Part shown: positions 33,996 to 44,498 of the stretch, one piece after another
How the letters are laid out: each line of letters opens with the position of its first letter
Position numbering within the stretch: the stretch's first letter is position 1
From: Hericium rajendrae
Taxonomy: Eukaryota > Basidiomycota > Agaricomycetes > Russulales > Hericiaceae
Assembly (NCBI GenBank): GCA_033439255.1
Contig: CM065891.1
Coordinates: 310,001-374,000, forward strand
Reading direction: 5' to 3'
DNA: 64,000 nucleotides
The notes under the pieces: model-generated
The model's database searches: none
What the model was told of the DNA's origin: nothing
Seen by the model: the letters and a program-made list of their open reading frames with translations, nothing else
Program-made: the position numbers and the translations under genes

Positions 33996-36900
33996 TCACC
34001 CCCTCTCTAAGACGCACTTTCACCTGGAGTGCGTGATGAGCATGGACGGGGTCGAGGTAGATGAGTCCACGAAGATTGGGAGCCTTGAGTGCATGCGGAT
34101 GGCGGGTGTAGAAGTCAGTGATTGCACCATGGGCATTGGAAAGGGAGGTACGTGAAAGCCACTGATTTTCCGAATCAGGGTAGCCTGCCCATTTGACGAG
34201 ATATTCAATGCCGCGTTTGTTCCGGGTGAGACGAGCATCGAGGACAGACTCAACTTCGTACTCTTCCTCGCCCTCCACAAGGTCAGGTGGTGGTGCAGGG
34301 AAGTTGGGACCATGAGCATCGGTTTCCTTGTAAGGGGACAACAGGGACGTGTGGAACACCGGGTGGATACGCCAGGTGGGCGGTAGCTTCAGTCGATAAG
34401 AGACTGGGCCCAGGACGTCAGTGATTTCGAAAGGTCCCAGGCGTCGATCAGCAAGCTTAGCTTTGGGTCGCGTGGTTTTGATGTTCTTGCCATCGAGCCA
34501 GACCTTGTCACCAACCTGGAAGTGGATGGTGTCGTGCATATGGTCCTGGTTGTTGCGCTTCATGAGATCAGCAGCTGTTTGAAGGCTGGCCTGGACCTCA
34601 GTGCGAAGTTGTTCAAGGTGACGGAAACGATCCTCGACGGTGGGCGTAGACGATGTTGGGTTGACGGTGGGGATGGCAGTGGGAATATAGCCGAGGAGCA
34701 TTTCAAATGGAGCTCGGTTAGTGGCGCTGTGGATACGGTGGTTGTGCGAGAACTCAGCGTAAGGGAGCCATTGGACCCAATCATCCTGACGGTAGTTGCA
34801 GAAGGTACGAAGGAACTGCTCGAGTTCTTGATTGACGCGTTCTGACTCGCCGTCGGTCTGTGGATGATAGGCGGTGCTGAGGGAGGACTTGATACCAAGT
34901 TTGTCAAAGACGCCACGCATGACTTTGCCTGCATACTGTGGGCCACGATCAGAGATGAGGCGTTCCCAGAGGCCATAGTTCCGATAAATCCTGTCAAAAA
35001 GGATGTCGACTGTGCCATCACTGGTAATGGTCTCTTTACAAGGAGTGAAGGAGACGTGCTTTGTAAAACGGTCGACGATCACATTGATGGAGTCATAGCC
35101 CTGGCATTCTGGGAGTTTGACAATGAAGTCCGAGGTAATGTCTTGGAAGGGACGGGTAGGGATGGCATTGGGAATTGTTTCAACATGAGGGCGGTGATTT
35201 TGAACCTTGGTGGCCTGGCAGGTAGCACAGCCATCAACATAATCACGAACGAAGACAGACATACCGGGCCACCAGTAGTTGCGACTGAGGAGCTCATAGG
35301 TCTTGTAGCGTCCTGGGTGACCAGCCATAGGGGTGTCATGATGCAGCTTGACGATGTCCCGACGAAGGTCCTTGTCAGCAGGGATGTAGACTTTGCCACG
35401 AAAGAGGATGAGGCCATCCTCGTAGTTCCATTCTTGGAGGTTCTTGACGAGGGAGTGAGGACCATTGTTCAGGATCATATCAAGGGCTTGAACAACCTCA
35501 ATGTCCTTGGTCTTGGCATTGCGAATGCGTTGGCGAAGATCAGCATTGCCAATGGACTTGACAGCAGCTGGACGTGTAGCACGGATCTGGAAGTACTTGG
35601 GGTCGAGGAGGACACGATCGGAGTTGTCGTCGTCCACCCCCTCTCTATGGTCAGGTCGTCTCGACATGGCATCTGGCCGGTGGTGAATACCGGGTTTGTG
35701 GATCAGGGCGAAGTCAAAACGAGTGAGGAAGAGGGCCCAGCGAGCTTGACGACGACTCAGCTTTTGGGCAGACTTGAAGTATTCCAGGTTCTTATGGTCG
35801 GTCCAGATCTCCACAGTATGGGGAGAACCTTCCAGGTAGTGGCGCCAGGCTTCGAGGGCACGGATGATGGCCAGGAGTTCCTTGTCATAGATGTCGTAGT
35901 TGCGTTCGGGGGCGGTGAAGGCCTTGGAGATGTAAGCAACAGGGTGCCATTGCTCGTCCTCCCCGCGCTGGGATAGGATACCTCCTGTGGCATAGTCTGA
36001 GGCATCGACCTCAACCAGGTAGGGTTTGGATGGGTCAGGCATGATAAGGACTGGGGACGAGGTGAACGCAGCTTTAAGAGCCTCAAAGGCATGTTGACAT
36101 TCAGCAGACCAGGCCCAAGGATGGTCTTTCTTGGTAAGGTCAAACATGGGACGAGCGACTTTGGAGAAGTCCTGGATAAAGCGTCGATAGAAGTTGCCAA
36201 AGCCAACAAAAGACTGGACGTCCTTGACGTTACGAGGGGCAGGCCATTCAGCAATGCCTGCAACCTTGACGGGGTCCATGGCGAGTGTGTTATGGGAGAC
36301 GATGAGACCGAGGAACTCAACTGAGGGCTGCTCGAACGAGCACTTCTCTGGTTTGAGGAAGAGGTCATTGTCCTGGAGGCGTTGGAGGACCTTGCGCACA
36401 AGGTCGCGATGTTCTTCGACGGTTTCGGTGAAAATGAGGATATCGTCCATGTAGATGACGACTTTGCCCGTATCGATGAGATCCTTGAAAAGTTCGTTCA
36501 TCATTCCTTGGAACGTGGCAGGGGAGTTGGTAAGACCAAAAAACATCACCAGGGGTTCAAAGAGACCGCGGTTGGTTTTGAAGGCGGCTTTCCATTCATC
36601 GCCTTCCTTGATGCGAACATTGTTGTAACCCCAACGAACGTCCATCTTGGAGAAGACTTTGGCACCCTTGAGCTTGTCAACAAGTTCAGAGATGAGGGGC
36701 AGGGGATATTCATTCTTGATGGTGCCTTTGTTGAGGGTGCGATAGTCCTGGACGGGGCGTAGTTTTCCATCTTTTTTCTTGATAAAGAAGAAGGGACTCA
36801 CCATAGGGGACTTGGAAGGACGGATGTAGCCTTTCTTGACCTGGTCATCAAGGAATGAATCGAGGTCCTCCTGCTCAGTAGGAGCCATGGGATAGACTTT

Positions 36901-38031
36901 GCATGAACGGGGTTCAAAACCATCCTTCAGGTCAATGGCGTGATCCCAAGGGCGACGTTCGGGGAGGCGGTGGGAGGATTCCTCGTCGAAGACAGGTTGG
37001 AAGTCCTGATACTGAGGGGGAACCATCTCAGCAAAGGACTTCTCTGCAACACGAGTGGCCACACGCTCCGCCAGTTTTTGAGCATTGGTGAAAGAGCGAC
37101 GGATACGGATGGTGTGTTGATAGTCGGGGTCGTCGTCTGGTGGGGGTGGTGTGTCCCAGTCAGGGAGAACACCAGCTAGACGAAGGCCCTCTTCAACCCA
37201 GTCGTCATCGACATTAGGTTGGGGGTCATCGTCCTCAGTGAATAGACGTGCAGGGACTTTGGACAGGTGGATGCGGCGAAGGCGGACACCTTGGACTCAG
37301 CGAGCGGGGATCACGTATTTGGGAAGTGGAGCAGCGACAAATGGTGGGGGCAGTGGGAGCAATGGAGGGGGGCAAGGTGGGGGGAGCAGTACGGCAGCAG
37401 CGCTGAGGACTGGTGGACGAGGGGCTGAGTGGCGGCGTTCAGTGCGAGTGGACAGGTTCTTGACCGGGGGTTTATTCAGAGTGCAAGAGGGAGGGCAGCG
37501 AGTCATGTCGACACGACGAGAGACCCAATCAATTTCAGGGTTGTGTTCCTGTAACCAATCGGTCCCAAGGATAATGTCGTAGTCGCCAATGTCAACGAGA
37601 TAGAACTCAGCTGTCTCCTCATGGAAGGATGTCGAGTCCTTGGCGTAAATGCGGATGTTCTGGTTGACTGAATAGCGAACCCAGCCCATGATGTTTTCGG
37701 AGTTGTCCACATTGCGAACGGGAAAGGGTTTAGGGAGTTTCTTGAGGGGGAACTGGTGTTTCTTGGCAAACTCGGGGTGCATAATGATGCCTTCTGCACC
37801 ACTATCGAGAAGTGCCTCAGCGTCGATTTGTTTCTTGATCGGGGCAGTGAGAATCTTGGTCTGGAGCGTAATGGACGGTGTCTGACGGTTGGGCGTGATA
37901 GCGGACATGCGCAAAGACGATGGATACGATTGCTCACAGGGGTCGGATAGTACAGAGAAGCGATTCGATGGATCAAAGAAATGTTTCTTGCCACCCACGG
38001 ACGACGTGACCGGGGGGCGCTTTAAAAACCC
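33892..38031 (-). pseudogene. pol polyprotein (PR-RT-RH-IN-chromodomain) with an in-frame stop
   Basis: One minus-strand frame from the frameshift site to 33892, interrupted by a single TGA at 37297-37299. Before the stop: an aspartic protease (ALLDSGAEGIIM, ILGTDWL). After it: reverse transcriptase (VVIYMDDILIF, GFGNFYRRFI), RNase H (LVEVDASDYATGGILSQ, NYDIYDKELLAI), the integrase zinc finger (HHDTPMAGHPGRYKT with CATCQ), the catalytic core (DRGPQYAGKV, HPQTDGESERVNQ), a GPY/F-like module (LGPFEI) and a C-terminal chromodomain (YEVESVLDARL, YLVKWAGYPDSENQWL). The chromodomain marks a chromovirus, which targets heterochromatin marks. The TGA lies in a CGC TGA GTC context, a probable CGA to TGA transition between protease and RT. 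Confidence 0.9.
38025..38031 (-). promoter_or_regulatory. -1 ribosomal frameshift heptamer between gag and pol
   Basis: In gag frame the last codons are GAG GGT TTT TAA. The bases G GGT TTT form a canonical X XXY YYZ slippery heptamer. A -1 slip yields GGG TTT TTA AAG, entering the pol frame. The pol frame is closed by a TGA just upstream, so the overlap is only about 10 bases and lies on the heptamer. Confidence 0.75.
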
Positions 38032-39344
38032 TCAACCATATCCTTTAATGCAGCCTTTGCCTCTTCCCTCTCTTCCTCGCTCAAGTCCTTCAACTGCGAT
38101 GATAAGTCGGCGATGGACTTGTTGATGGCGGGGACAGCGAGGGCGGCGGCTGCATCTTCTGGAGCTACTCCCGGGGCAGAGCCGGTTTCTAGCGCTCGGA
38201 CACGAGGGATTGGGGCACGGGGGTTGGAGTCGGCATTGAGGGGGCAGTCGCGGAAGCCATGGCCCTTCTGGCGGCAGCGGAAGCAACCGCCCTCACGCCT
38301 GAGACGCTCACGGTCAGGCTCCGAGAGTTTGGGCAGTGGGGCACCTGTAGCAGCAACTGTGCGGGATCGGCCAGTAGATGTGGACTGAGGGGGGCGAGTG
38401 CTCACCGGGGTGCGCCCAGTTGTAGGGCGGGGACTCTGGAACCGGGTGCGCATGAGGTAGGCAGCGTTCCTGTCACGGGCCCTCGCCTTCCACTCAGCCA
38501 GTGTGGTGGGCGTGGGGTAGCTTCGCTGGCAATCATCCCGCAGCGCGTTGTTTAGGCCACGCAGGAACCAGTCAATTAGGGCCACATCGTTGTAGCCGGT
38601 GCGAGGGGCGAGGGACTCGAACTCGGTGATGTAGTCGACTACCGGGCGTGTGCCCATCTGGAGGGTCTGGATGGCATGGGAGGCGTCCTTGGAGTCGTCG
38701 AGGGGGGAGAAGTCCAAGTTGAAGCGAGTTCGAAGGGCAGTGAGGTTGGCGTAGCGAGGAACATGGGATGGAGATGCAGCCACGAGGTCATCATCCTCAA
38801 GGATCTCCTCGACACGCTGGGTGGCCCACTGGCCGGCAATAGGGCCCTGGCAGAGGTCGAGAAAGAGGGAGATCTGGGCAGCATCCTCTTTATACCTGGC
38901 TGAGTTGGCGCGAAGGAATAAGCGAATACCATCTGGAAAAGGCGTTGATTCTACAGGGATCTACAGTAGCAATATTAATCTACAGTAGCTGAAAAAGGTT
39001 CCATAGATTGTGTAGCTCTTGGTGACAAGTGGGTCCCTATATTTGCTACCTGTAGCTAATCTGTAGCAGTCTGTAGCAGTCCATAGCAGTTTGTAGATGG
39101 CCAAATCTACCATAGCTGCTCAAAGCTACAGTATCTACATTGCACCTACAATAGAGTCTATACCCTTTGGTAGCTTCATTTCACCTATAGTTATATATAG
39201 TTTGTTATCATCCATGATTATCTCTTATATCAGATCTTTGGCAGTATACCACAAAAAGTACTATATTTCTGGCCAATTACATCTTGTACACTAGTAGTAC
39301 ATCTTTCAGTCCATATTCTTCTGCACCTACAGCACCCAATGCCT

Positions 39345-39382
39345 CGTGGGAATTGTTTTGCTGCAGCAAAACAGTTCCCACG
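39345..39382. repeat. near-perfect palindrome P1
   Basis: Nineteen-base arms around GCTG|CAGC, with a single mismatch; left arm CGTGGGAATTGTTTTGCTG. Related to palindrome P2 at 41099-41138. Confidence 0.9.
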
Positions 39383-39384
39383 CG

Positions 39385-40755
39385 CACTACAGGAGGCAAC
39401 ATGGGCATGTGGGGGTCGGCGGGGGGCATGCAGAAGTTGGCGGTGTGTGTGCGGGAGGTGGCACGGCCGCGGGGCATCGGCGCGGGCATGCGGGAGTCGG
39501 TACGGGCATGCAGGCAGCGGCATGGGCGCGCAGGAGGTGGCGCGGACGCGTGCAAGGCGGCGCAGGCGTGTGCGAGGCGGCGCGGGCGCGACGAGTCTGC
39601 ACGGGTGCATGCGAGTCGGCGGGAGGCGGCGCGGGGGTCCTGGAAGCGGCGCGGGGGCGCAGGCACCGATGCGGGCGGGCATTGGGCGGGCGGGCAGGAG
39701 TCTGCGCAGGTGCGCGCGAATCGGTGCGAGTGCACTGGAGGCAGCGTGGGCGTGCGGGCAGCGGCATGGGCACGCAGGAGGCGGCGCGGGCATGAACGAC
39801 GCGGCATGGGTGCGCAGGTGGCGGCGCGGGCACGGGCAAGGCGGCATGGGTGCGCAGGTGGCGGCGCGGGCACGGGCGAGGCGGCATGGACGCGCAGGAC
39901 TCCATGCGCGCATGCGAGTCGGCATGAGGGCACGGGAGGTGCGGGGGGGTGCTGGCAGTGGCGAGGACGCGCACGCATTGGCGCGGGCGCGCAAACATCA
40001 GCACGGGATGCAGGAGTTGGCAGGAGGGCATGTACGAGTCCGCGTGGGGGGTGCGAGTCTGCACAAGCCTGCAGGCGTCCACACGACCGTGCTGGAAGCG
40101 GCATGGATTTGCAGTTGGCTGCATGGGCAGCAAGAGGCGGCGCGGGCATGTGCGAGGCGGCGCAGGCGCACAGGAGTCCGTGCGCGCATGCGAGTCGGCG
40201 TGGGGGCGCAGGAGGTGGTGTGGACACGCAGGCATCGGCGTGGACATGCAGGCATCCGCGTGGAGCGTAGGCATCGATGCGGGCGCGGAGGCATCAGCGC
40301 GAGGATGCAGAAGTCGGCAGGGGAGCGCGTGCGAGTCTGCGCGGAGGTGTTCGAGCCTGCACGGGCATCTGTGCGGGCACACAGTAGCCGGCGCGGGCGC
40401 GCAGGCATCGGCACAGATGCGCTGGAGATGGTATAGACGTACTGAAGGCGGCATCAGCGCACTGGACGCGGTGCAGGGGCGTGCGAGTCCGCGCGGGGGC
40501 ATGGGAGGCAGCAGGGGCGCGCGGGAGGCGGCGCCGGCATGATCGAGTCGACTGGGGCGCGCGGGAGTTGGCGCGGGGAAAGAGAGTGTGGGGGCATCGG
40601 TGGGGACGCGGGGGAGGCGGCAGGGGCATGCGCGAGTCGGCGCTGGTGCACGGCAGGCGGCACGGATGCAAGCAAGTCAGTGGAGGTGCGCGGGCGGCGA
40701 CATGGGCACGCAGGAGGTGGCGTGGGTGCGCGGGAGTCGGTGGGGGCATGCAAAT
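39385..40755 (+). repeat. G-rich degenerate minisatellite
   Basis: About 1.37 kb of units rich in GGCGCGGGC, GCGCAGG and GAGTCGG, with a loose ~21-nt periodicity. One ~40-bp unit (GCGCAGGTGGCGGCGCGGGC and onward) occurs twice in tandem near 39813-39892. Long open frames exist in at least two frames on each strand only because A/T-containing stop codons are rare, so I call none of them genes. Confidence 0.85.
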
Positions 40756-40766
40756 TGTACAACAAC

Positions 40767-40800
40767 GAGAGTATCGCTCGACAACACGAGCGATACTCTC
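40767..40800. repeat. perfect 14-bp inverted repeat with 6-nt loop
   Basis: GAGAGTATCGCTCG, loop ACAACA, CGAGCGATACTCTC. It sits at the boundary between the G-rich array and the central unique segment. Confidence 0.95.
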
Positions 40801-40989
40801 TTGATTAGACAACGATGCTACAACAAAACTGTAGGTACTCACCTTTATTCCCAGCCCAAGAATATCAAAAAAGATTAGGAGATACTTACAATAAAATTTC
40901 CGGAGCGAGGAAGGGGTGGGTGGAAGGAAGATGACGTGGCAATCGAAGTCAAGTCGTGCGCAAAGTTGTTGCACACGGAGCCGCGCGGC

Positions 40990-41033
40990 CCGATTCGTTT
41001 GAGTGACCATATATGGTCATTCAAATGAATCGG
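40990..41033. repeat. near-perfect palindrome P3
   Basis: Twenty-two-base arms centred on CCATATATGG, two mismatches. The inner 16 bases TGACCATATATGGTCA are perfect. Confidence 0.9.
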
Positions 41034-41098
41034 TGCGCAGCGGGCCACGCACGCGCAAACGCGCGCACCGACTTCAGCAGAAAAAATCAACGGGGGGC

Positions 41099-41138
41099 GC
41101 GTGGGAAGCATTTGGCTGCAGCCAAACGCTTCACACGC
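41099..41138. repeat. near-perfect palindrome P2
   Basis: Twenty-base arms around GGCTG|CAGCC with two mismatches. It shares the scheme GTGGGAA-TTT-GCTGCAGC with P1, 1.75 kb away. Confidence 0.9.
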
Positions 41139-41389
41139 ACCCCGCAAATTTTTGTCCCAAGTCATCTTCAACCTCCAAGGTTCGTATTTTCCCTGTGTAT
41201 TACTCACTTCTGCTTTCCCTACAGCACATATAGGGCCTGCACATGCATATGGGCCAGCAATTCTGATATAGTTGCTGCTGCACAACTATTATCAGTGCAC
41301 TACGGTGGAAAACAATAAAGGTAAGTACGCAGCACTCATGTTCACATTCACGAAGGCTCATCTTTGCAGGACCAACATCCAGGGCCGAC

Positions 41390-42395
41390 TTGTCGCCCGT
41401 CAAAGCACACGACACCTCCGCCGTCGTGCCGGCGCCTATGTCACAGCTGCCCGACGTGCACGCGCAGAATGCGCGTCCCGCACCTCGCACCTCCTCCCTC
41501 GCACCGCATACCGCATCCGCGAGCCCGCGTGATGCACCCACATCAGCCAGCAAACCCCCGCCACCATTCTTGTTCGCGTGCGAGCCAGAGCGATCACCCG
41601 CGACCAACAAACGTGAATCGCAGGAAGTCCGCAGCGTGAACACCCACGCCGCACCCCACATCGCCTCTCTCGTCCCAACCGCCTCTCCCTATCCCGCTTG
41701 ACTCGCATATGCCAACGTACCCCACCATCTCATCGTTTTCGACCGAACGCGAGTGCGATGGATGCCCCGCGGTCGCTGCACGCGAACCACGCGACACGCG
41801 TAGCCAGAATGCGCAACGTGCGTCCCCCACCGCCTCTACCGCATCCTGCACGCCTACCACGACCCCCCACGACTCGTGCAAGTCACCTCACCGTACCATA
41901 CGCCCCAACGCCACGGAGAACACGCCGAAGGAAGGCTCTGGGCCGTGAGCGGATGAGGTGTGCACCGAGAGCGATACGCAAGATGGAGGCATGCACACGG
42001 TACGCACCACGACCCCTCTCGCATCCCACACGTGCACCATGACCCCGCGCGACTTGCGTAGGCCACTTCGGAGCCCCGCATGCCCATACACTGCAGCGAA
42101 CGAGCCTGCGGCACTGGCTGCAGCTCGGCCAGGCGACGCGCACGGCATGCTCGGTACGAACGCGCACGGCATGCTCGGTACGAACGCGCACCCCGCGCCT
42201 TCCAGCACCTCTCCCATGTCCCGCACGCTCAACGCGACTGCGTTCGACATCCCCACAACTCCCAGCGCCTCTCCCGCATCCCGCATCCTGCATGCTCACC
42301 GCGACCGCACCTGCATCTCGCATGCTCATCGTGACCGCGCCCGATGCCCCCGCCTCCATACCCAACGACACAATCACCGACGCCCGGATTTGATG
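41390..42395 (+). repeat. C-rich degenerate repeat array
   Basis: About 1 kb rich in CGCACC, CATCCCGCA and CGCGACC on the + strand, the opposite strand bias to the array at 39385-40755. A 24-bp unit containing CGCACGGCATGCTCGGTACG is tandemly repeated twice near 42130-42180. An open + frame over 41364-41701 (APMSQLPDVHAQNARPAPR) follows a plausible acceptor TTTGCAG but has no family match. Confidence 0.7.
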
Positions 42396-42853
42396 TCGTG
42401 CTGAGTGCTGAACGCACTGAGGCAGATGTGATTAGTTCACGTTCACCACGCGGACTGTCTGGTAACTGCTTGGCTTGGGTATGTGTAACTTAGTTGATGT
42501 TTTGTAATTAAAATATAGTACAGACAGTTCATATATACTCAAGTATTGAAATTAAGGTGTGGTGCATGCTTATTTGGCAGCCAGATGACTTAGAATTTTT
42601 TTTTTCATTTGTGATTGACAAGTGCTACAGAAGCTACTGTAGCTGTAGATCCATGTTTGTAGTATTGCTGTGTCACCGGATATCAAGGTTTGATGTATTG
42701 TAATTCACCGGTAGTCAAGGTTCGGCTACTGTAGCCATACTCTGGCTATCACCCAAGGGACCATTTTTCCAGATGACGCAGCTGGAATTCCTTGGATTTG
42801 GAACGATCTCCCTCAAAGGGAGCAGGTTTGACGCCGATCTCAGGGTTGGACAT

Positions 42854-44072
42854 GTCGATGGTCGGTTGGACAGGGGGAGCTGGGGCGATGATTGGTTTGA
42901 TGTTGACGGTGGATATAACAGTGGCGACGGGTGGAGCAGGTGACGGGACAGGTATTGGGGTTGGGATACGAGGGGGTAGCGGTGAACGGAGGACTGCGAG
43001 CCGGGTGACTCGCTCTTGCTCGCGTGCTTCTAGGACTTGGTGAGAGAGAGCGAGTTCAGGTTCAGTGATGAAGACGCTACTGGCCTGCCAAAACCACTGA
43101 TCTCTTCCTTCTACTAGGTTTGGTCTCCAGCCAACGACTAGTCGTCGAGAGTTGGAACGGTATGCGTAGTACTTCCTGGTAATGGTGTTGAAGATGATAC
43201 CTGTTGGTACAAAGAGGGGTTCGGTGCGTGTGGGAGGGGAGTCGACACTAGGAGGAGCAACGGTGGGGAGCGGTGGAGTGGCTGGGTGTAGGCGGTGGTG
43301 TTCCTCCCTGGCGACGTCGAAGTCAACGAGTTCGAGGTAGGGGAAGTCTTCACGCTCAGTGAAGTACCACTGGCGGATGGCAGCGTCTTGGTGAGAAAAG
43401 TGGATCCGAGCGATGCCAGCAAGGGTGTAAACGTGGTAGTCCCCAAGTGACTCGAAGATCCCGAGTGGGAAGGGTGCAGTGGTCTGGAAGCGGGGGTCGG
43501 TGGAATCAATGGTGACAACCTACAGGAAGTCTGCCGCAACTGGACGACGTCCAAGGGCACGAGGGTACAAGGTGGTGGAGTATGGGGTTCTGAGGAATTG
43601 GTGGCCGAGGCGTTCTCTGGCCCACACAGGCTCAGGCGAGGGTTCTGGGGTGAAGAAACCTAGTGTGCAAAAGGGGAACGGGGTCGATGGCAGGATGATC
43701 GCAGGGGATCCTCGGTTGGGTTGGCGACAGTGGTAGGCGATGTCCGAAGCACCGAACGTGAATTCTTGCAAGTCGACGTCAAAGGCAACTCGGATTCGAA
43801 CGTATAAAGCAATGGAGATAGCACCTGCACGTGGTTTCCACGACCTCAATCGAAACCAAACTCCTTCGGCTTCCCAACGTTTCACAGCGCAATAGCGGAG
43901 GAGGGGGATGAGTGCACTGCCCTCGATGGTGTTGGCGATGGGGAAGGGGAGATGAGGTTGATGGAATGGATGTCGAGATTCGGTGAAGATGTCGGCGGTG
44001 AAGGGTTCAAAGAAGAGAGGTATGATGGGCGATAGTAGGGAGGTGAGGCGGGTGTATGAGAGATTGTCCAGG
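42854..44072 (-). pseudogene. open region upstream of gag, with an in-frame TAG
   Basis: On the minus strand a frame opens a few bases inside the 5' LTR boundary (LDNLSYTRLTSLLSP) and runs to TAG at about 43520 (RRPVAADFL), then stays open in the same frame (VVTIDSTDPRFQTTAPFP ... IFNTITRKYYAYRS ... VEGRDQWFWQASSVFI) into the gag ATG at 42853. CTG TAG GTT suggests CAG to TAG. It may be an N-terminal gag extension or a separate upstream protein of about 400 residues. I do not recognise the fold. Confidence 0.55.
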
Positions 44073-44493
44073 TGTCAAGACTCGGTCGTAGACAGCAGAG
44101 AACCACCCAAGTCACCAGCGATGATGGGAGCGAGAGAGCAGAGAGCGACTAGCAGCGCAGTGACCTGTATTGGAGGTACAGTACGGAGACGAAATGGACA
44201 ATCTAGGGAAATAGGCGAACGACAGGGAGCCTATAAGTACTGGGACGACAATGGGAAAAGAACAATGGACACCATAATGGGTCGAACAATAGAGTGAGAA
44301 CAATGGTGGCCAAAAGGAGAACAATGGGAGGGAGAACAATAGGATGTCCCAAAGGGGAACAAGGGCATGGGTGAAGGATAGCCCCCAGGTCATGTGAGGA
44401 AGTGAACATGTGATGGGGCTGCTGGAGCACATGACCGACGCGATGCCTTGATGGCAGAGAAGAAGGCGGAGAGAAATGGAGCGATCCGTGACA
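44073..44493 (-). repeat. 5' LTR (right), 421 bp
   Basis: See the left LTR for the two differences. Both LTRs hold a cluster of GAACAAT motifs (at least five within about 110 bases, several extended to ACAATGG). Confidence 0.93.
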
Positions 44494-44498
44494 GTGAG
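44494..44498. repeat. target-site duplication GTGAG, right copy
   Basis: Matches 33567-33571. The transposase frame resumes directly after it with CTT GAA GGT. Confidence 0.9.

Larger units (their letters stand above)
38933..42772. mobile_element. nested 3.84-kb TIR element inserted in gag
   Basis: Begins CTGGAAAA and ends TTTTCCAG (8-bp terminal inverted repeats), flanked by AT on both sides (38931-38932, 42773-42774). Removing it and one AT restores gag. Both ends are AT-richer and full of short subterminal motifs CTACAGTAG, CTGTAGC and TGTAGCAG in both orientations. The interior is GC-rich repeats, palindromes and one central ~0.6-kb segment. I found no transposase, so it looks non-autonomous. 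The superfamily is not assignable; subterminal repeats recall hAT- or CACTA-like elements, but a 2-bp duplication does not fit either well. Confidence 0.75.
38022..42853 (-). pseudogene. gag gene split by a nested element
   Basis: Coding parts are 42853-42775 and 38932-38022; together 990 bases, 329 residues, open throughout. The short first part (MSNPEIGVKPAPFEGDRSKS, KEFQLRH) joins GIRLFLRANSARYKEDAA, giving the usual chromovirus gag start. The capsid region has FDLDFSPLDD-like and VDYITEFESL segments. A zinc knuckle CFRCRQKGHGFRDC lies near residue 245, and a Glu/Lys-rich tail ends VEGF before TAA. The insertion and one copy of its AT duplication (38933-42774) interrupt the codon series cleanly, so gag was intact before it. 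Confidence 0.85.
33572..44493 (-). mobile_element. Ty3/Gypsy chromovirus LTR retrotransposon
   Basis: A 10.9-kb element bounded by LTRs beginning TG and ending CA and by a GTGAG duplication, oriented on the minus strand (right LTR is 5'). Order in element sense: 5' LTR, extra open region, gag, pol (protease, reverse transcriptase, RNase H, integrase, chromodomain), a polypurine stretch AGAGAGGGGGTGA, and 3' LTR. The sequence right after the 5' LTR (CCTGGACAATCTCTC) is the primer site position, but I cannot match it to a tRNA 3' end. About 3.84 kb of the length is a second element inserted into gag. Without it the element is about 7.1 kb. Confidence 0.93.

Noticed and set aside
34864-35976. 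370-codon plus-strand frame within the retroelement
   Set aside because: It is the antisense shadow of the RT/RNase H/integrase region of pol.
33892-37062. Pol starting at an independent ATG near 37062
   Set aside because: The same frame is open upstream to the TGA at 37297 and, beyond it, to the protease and frameshift site. The ATG is internal to a polyprotein.
39277-40502. Long open frames (300-370 codons) on both strands across the minisatellite
   Set aside because: They are open in several frames at once, consist of repeated Ala/Gly/Arg or Pro/His/Ala units, and follow from the lack of A/T-containing stop codons in a GC-rich repeat.
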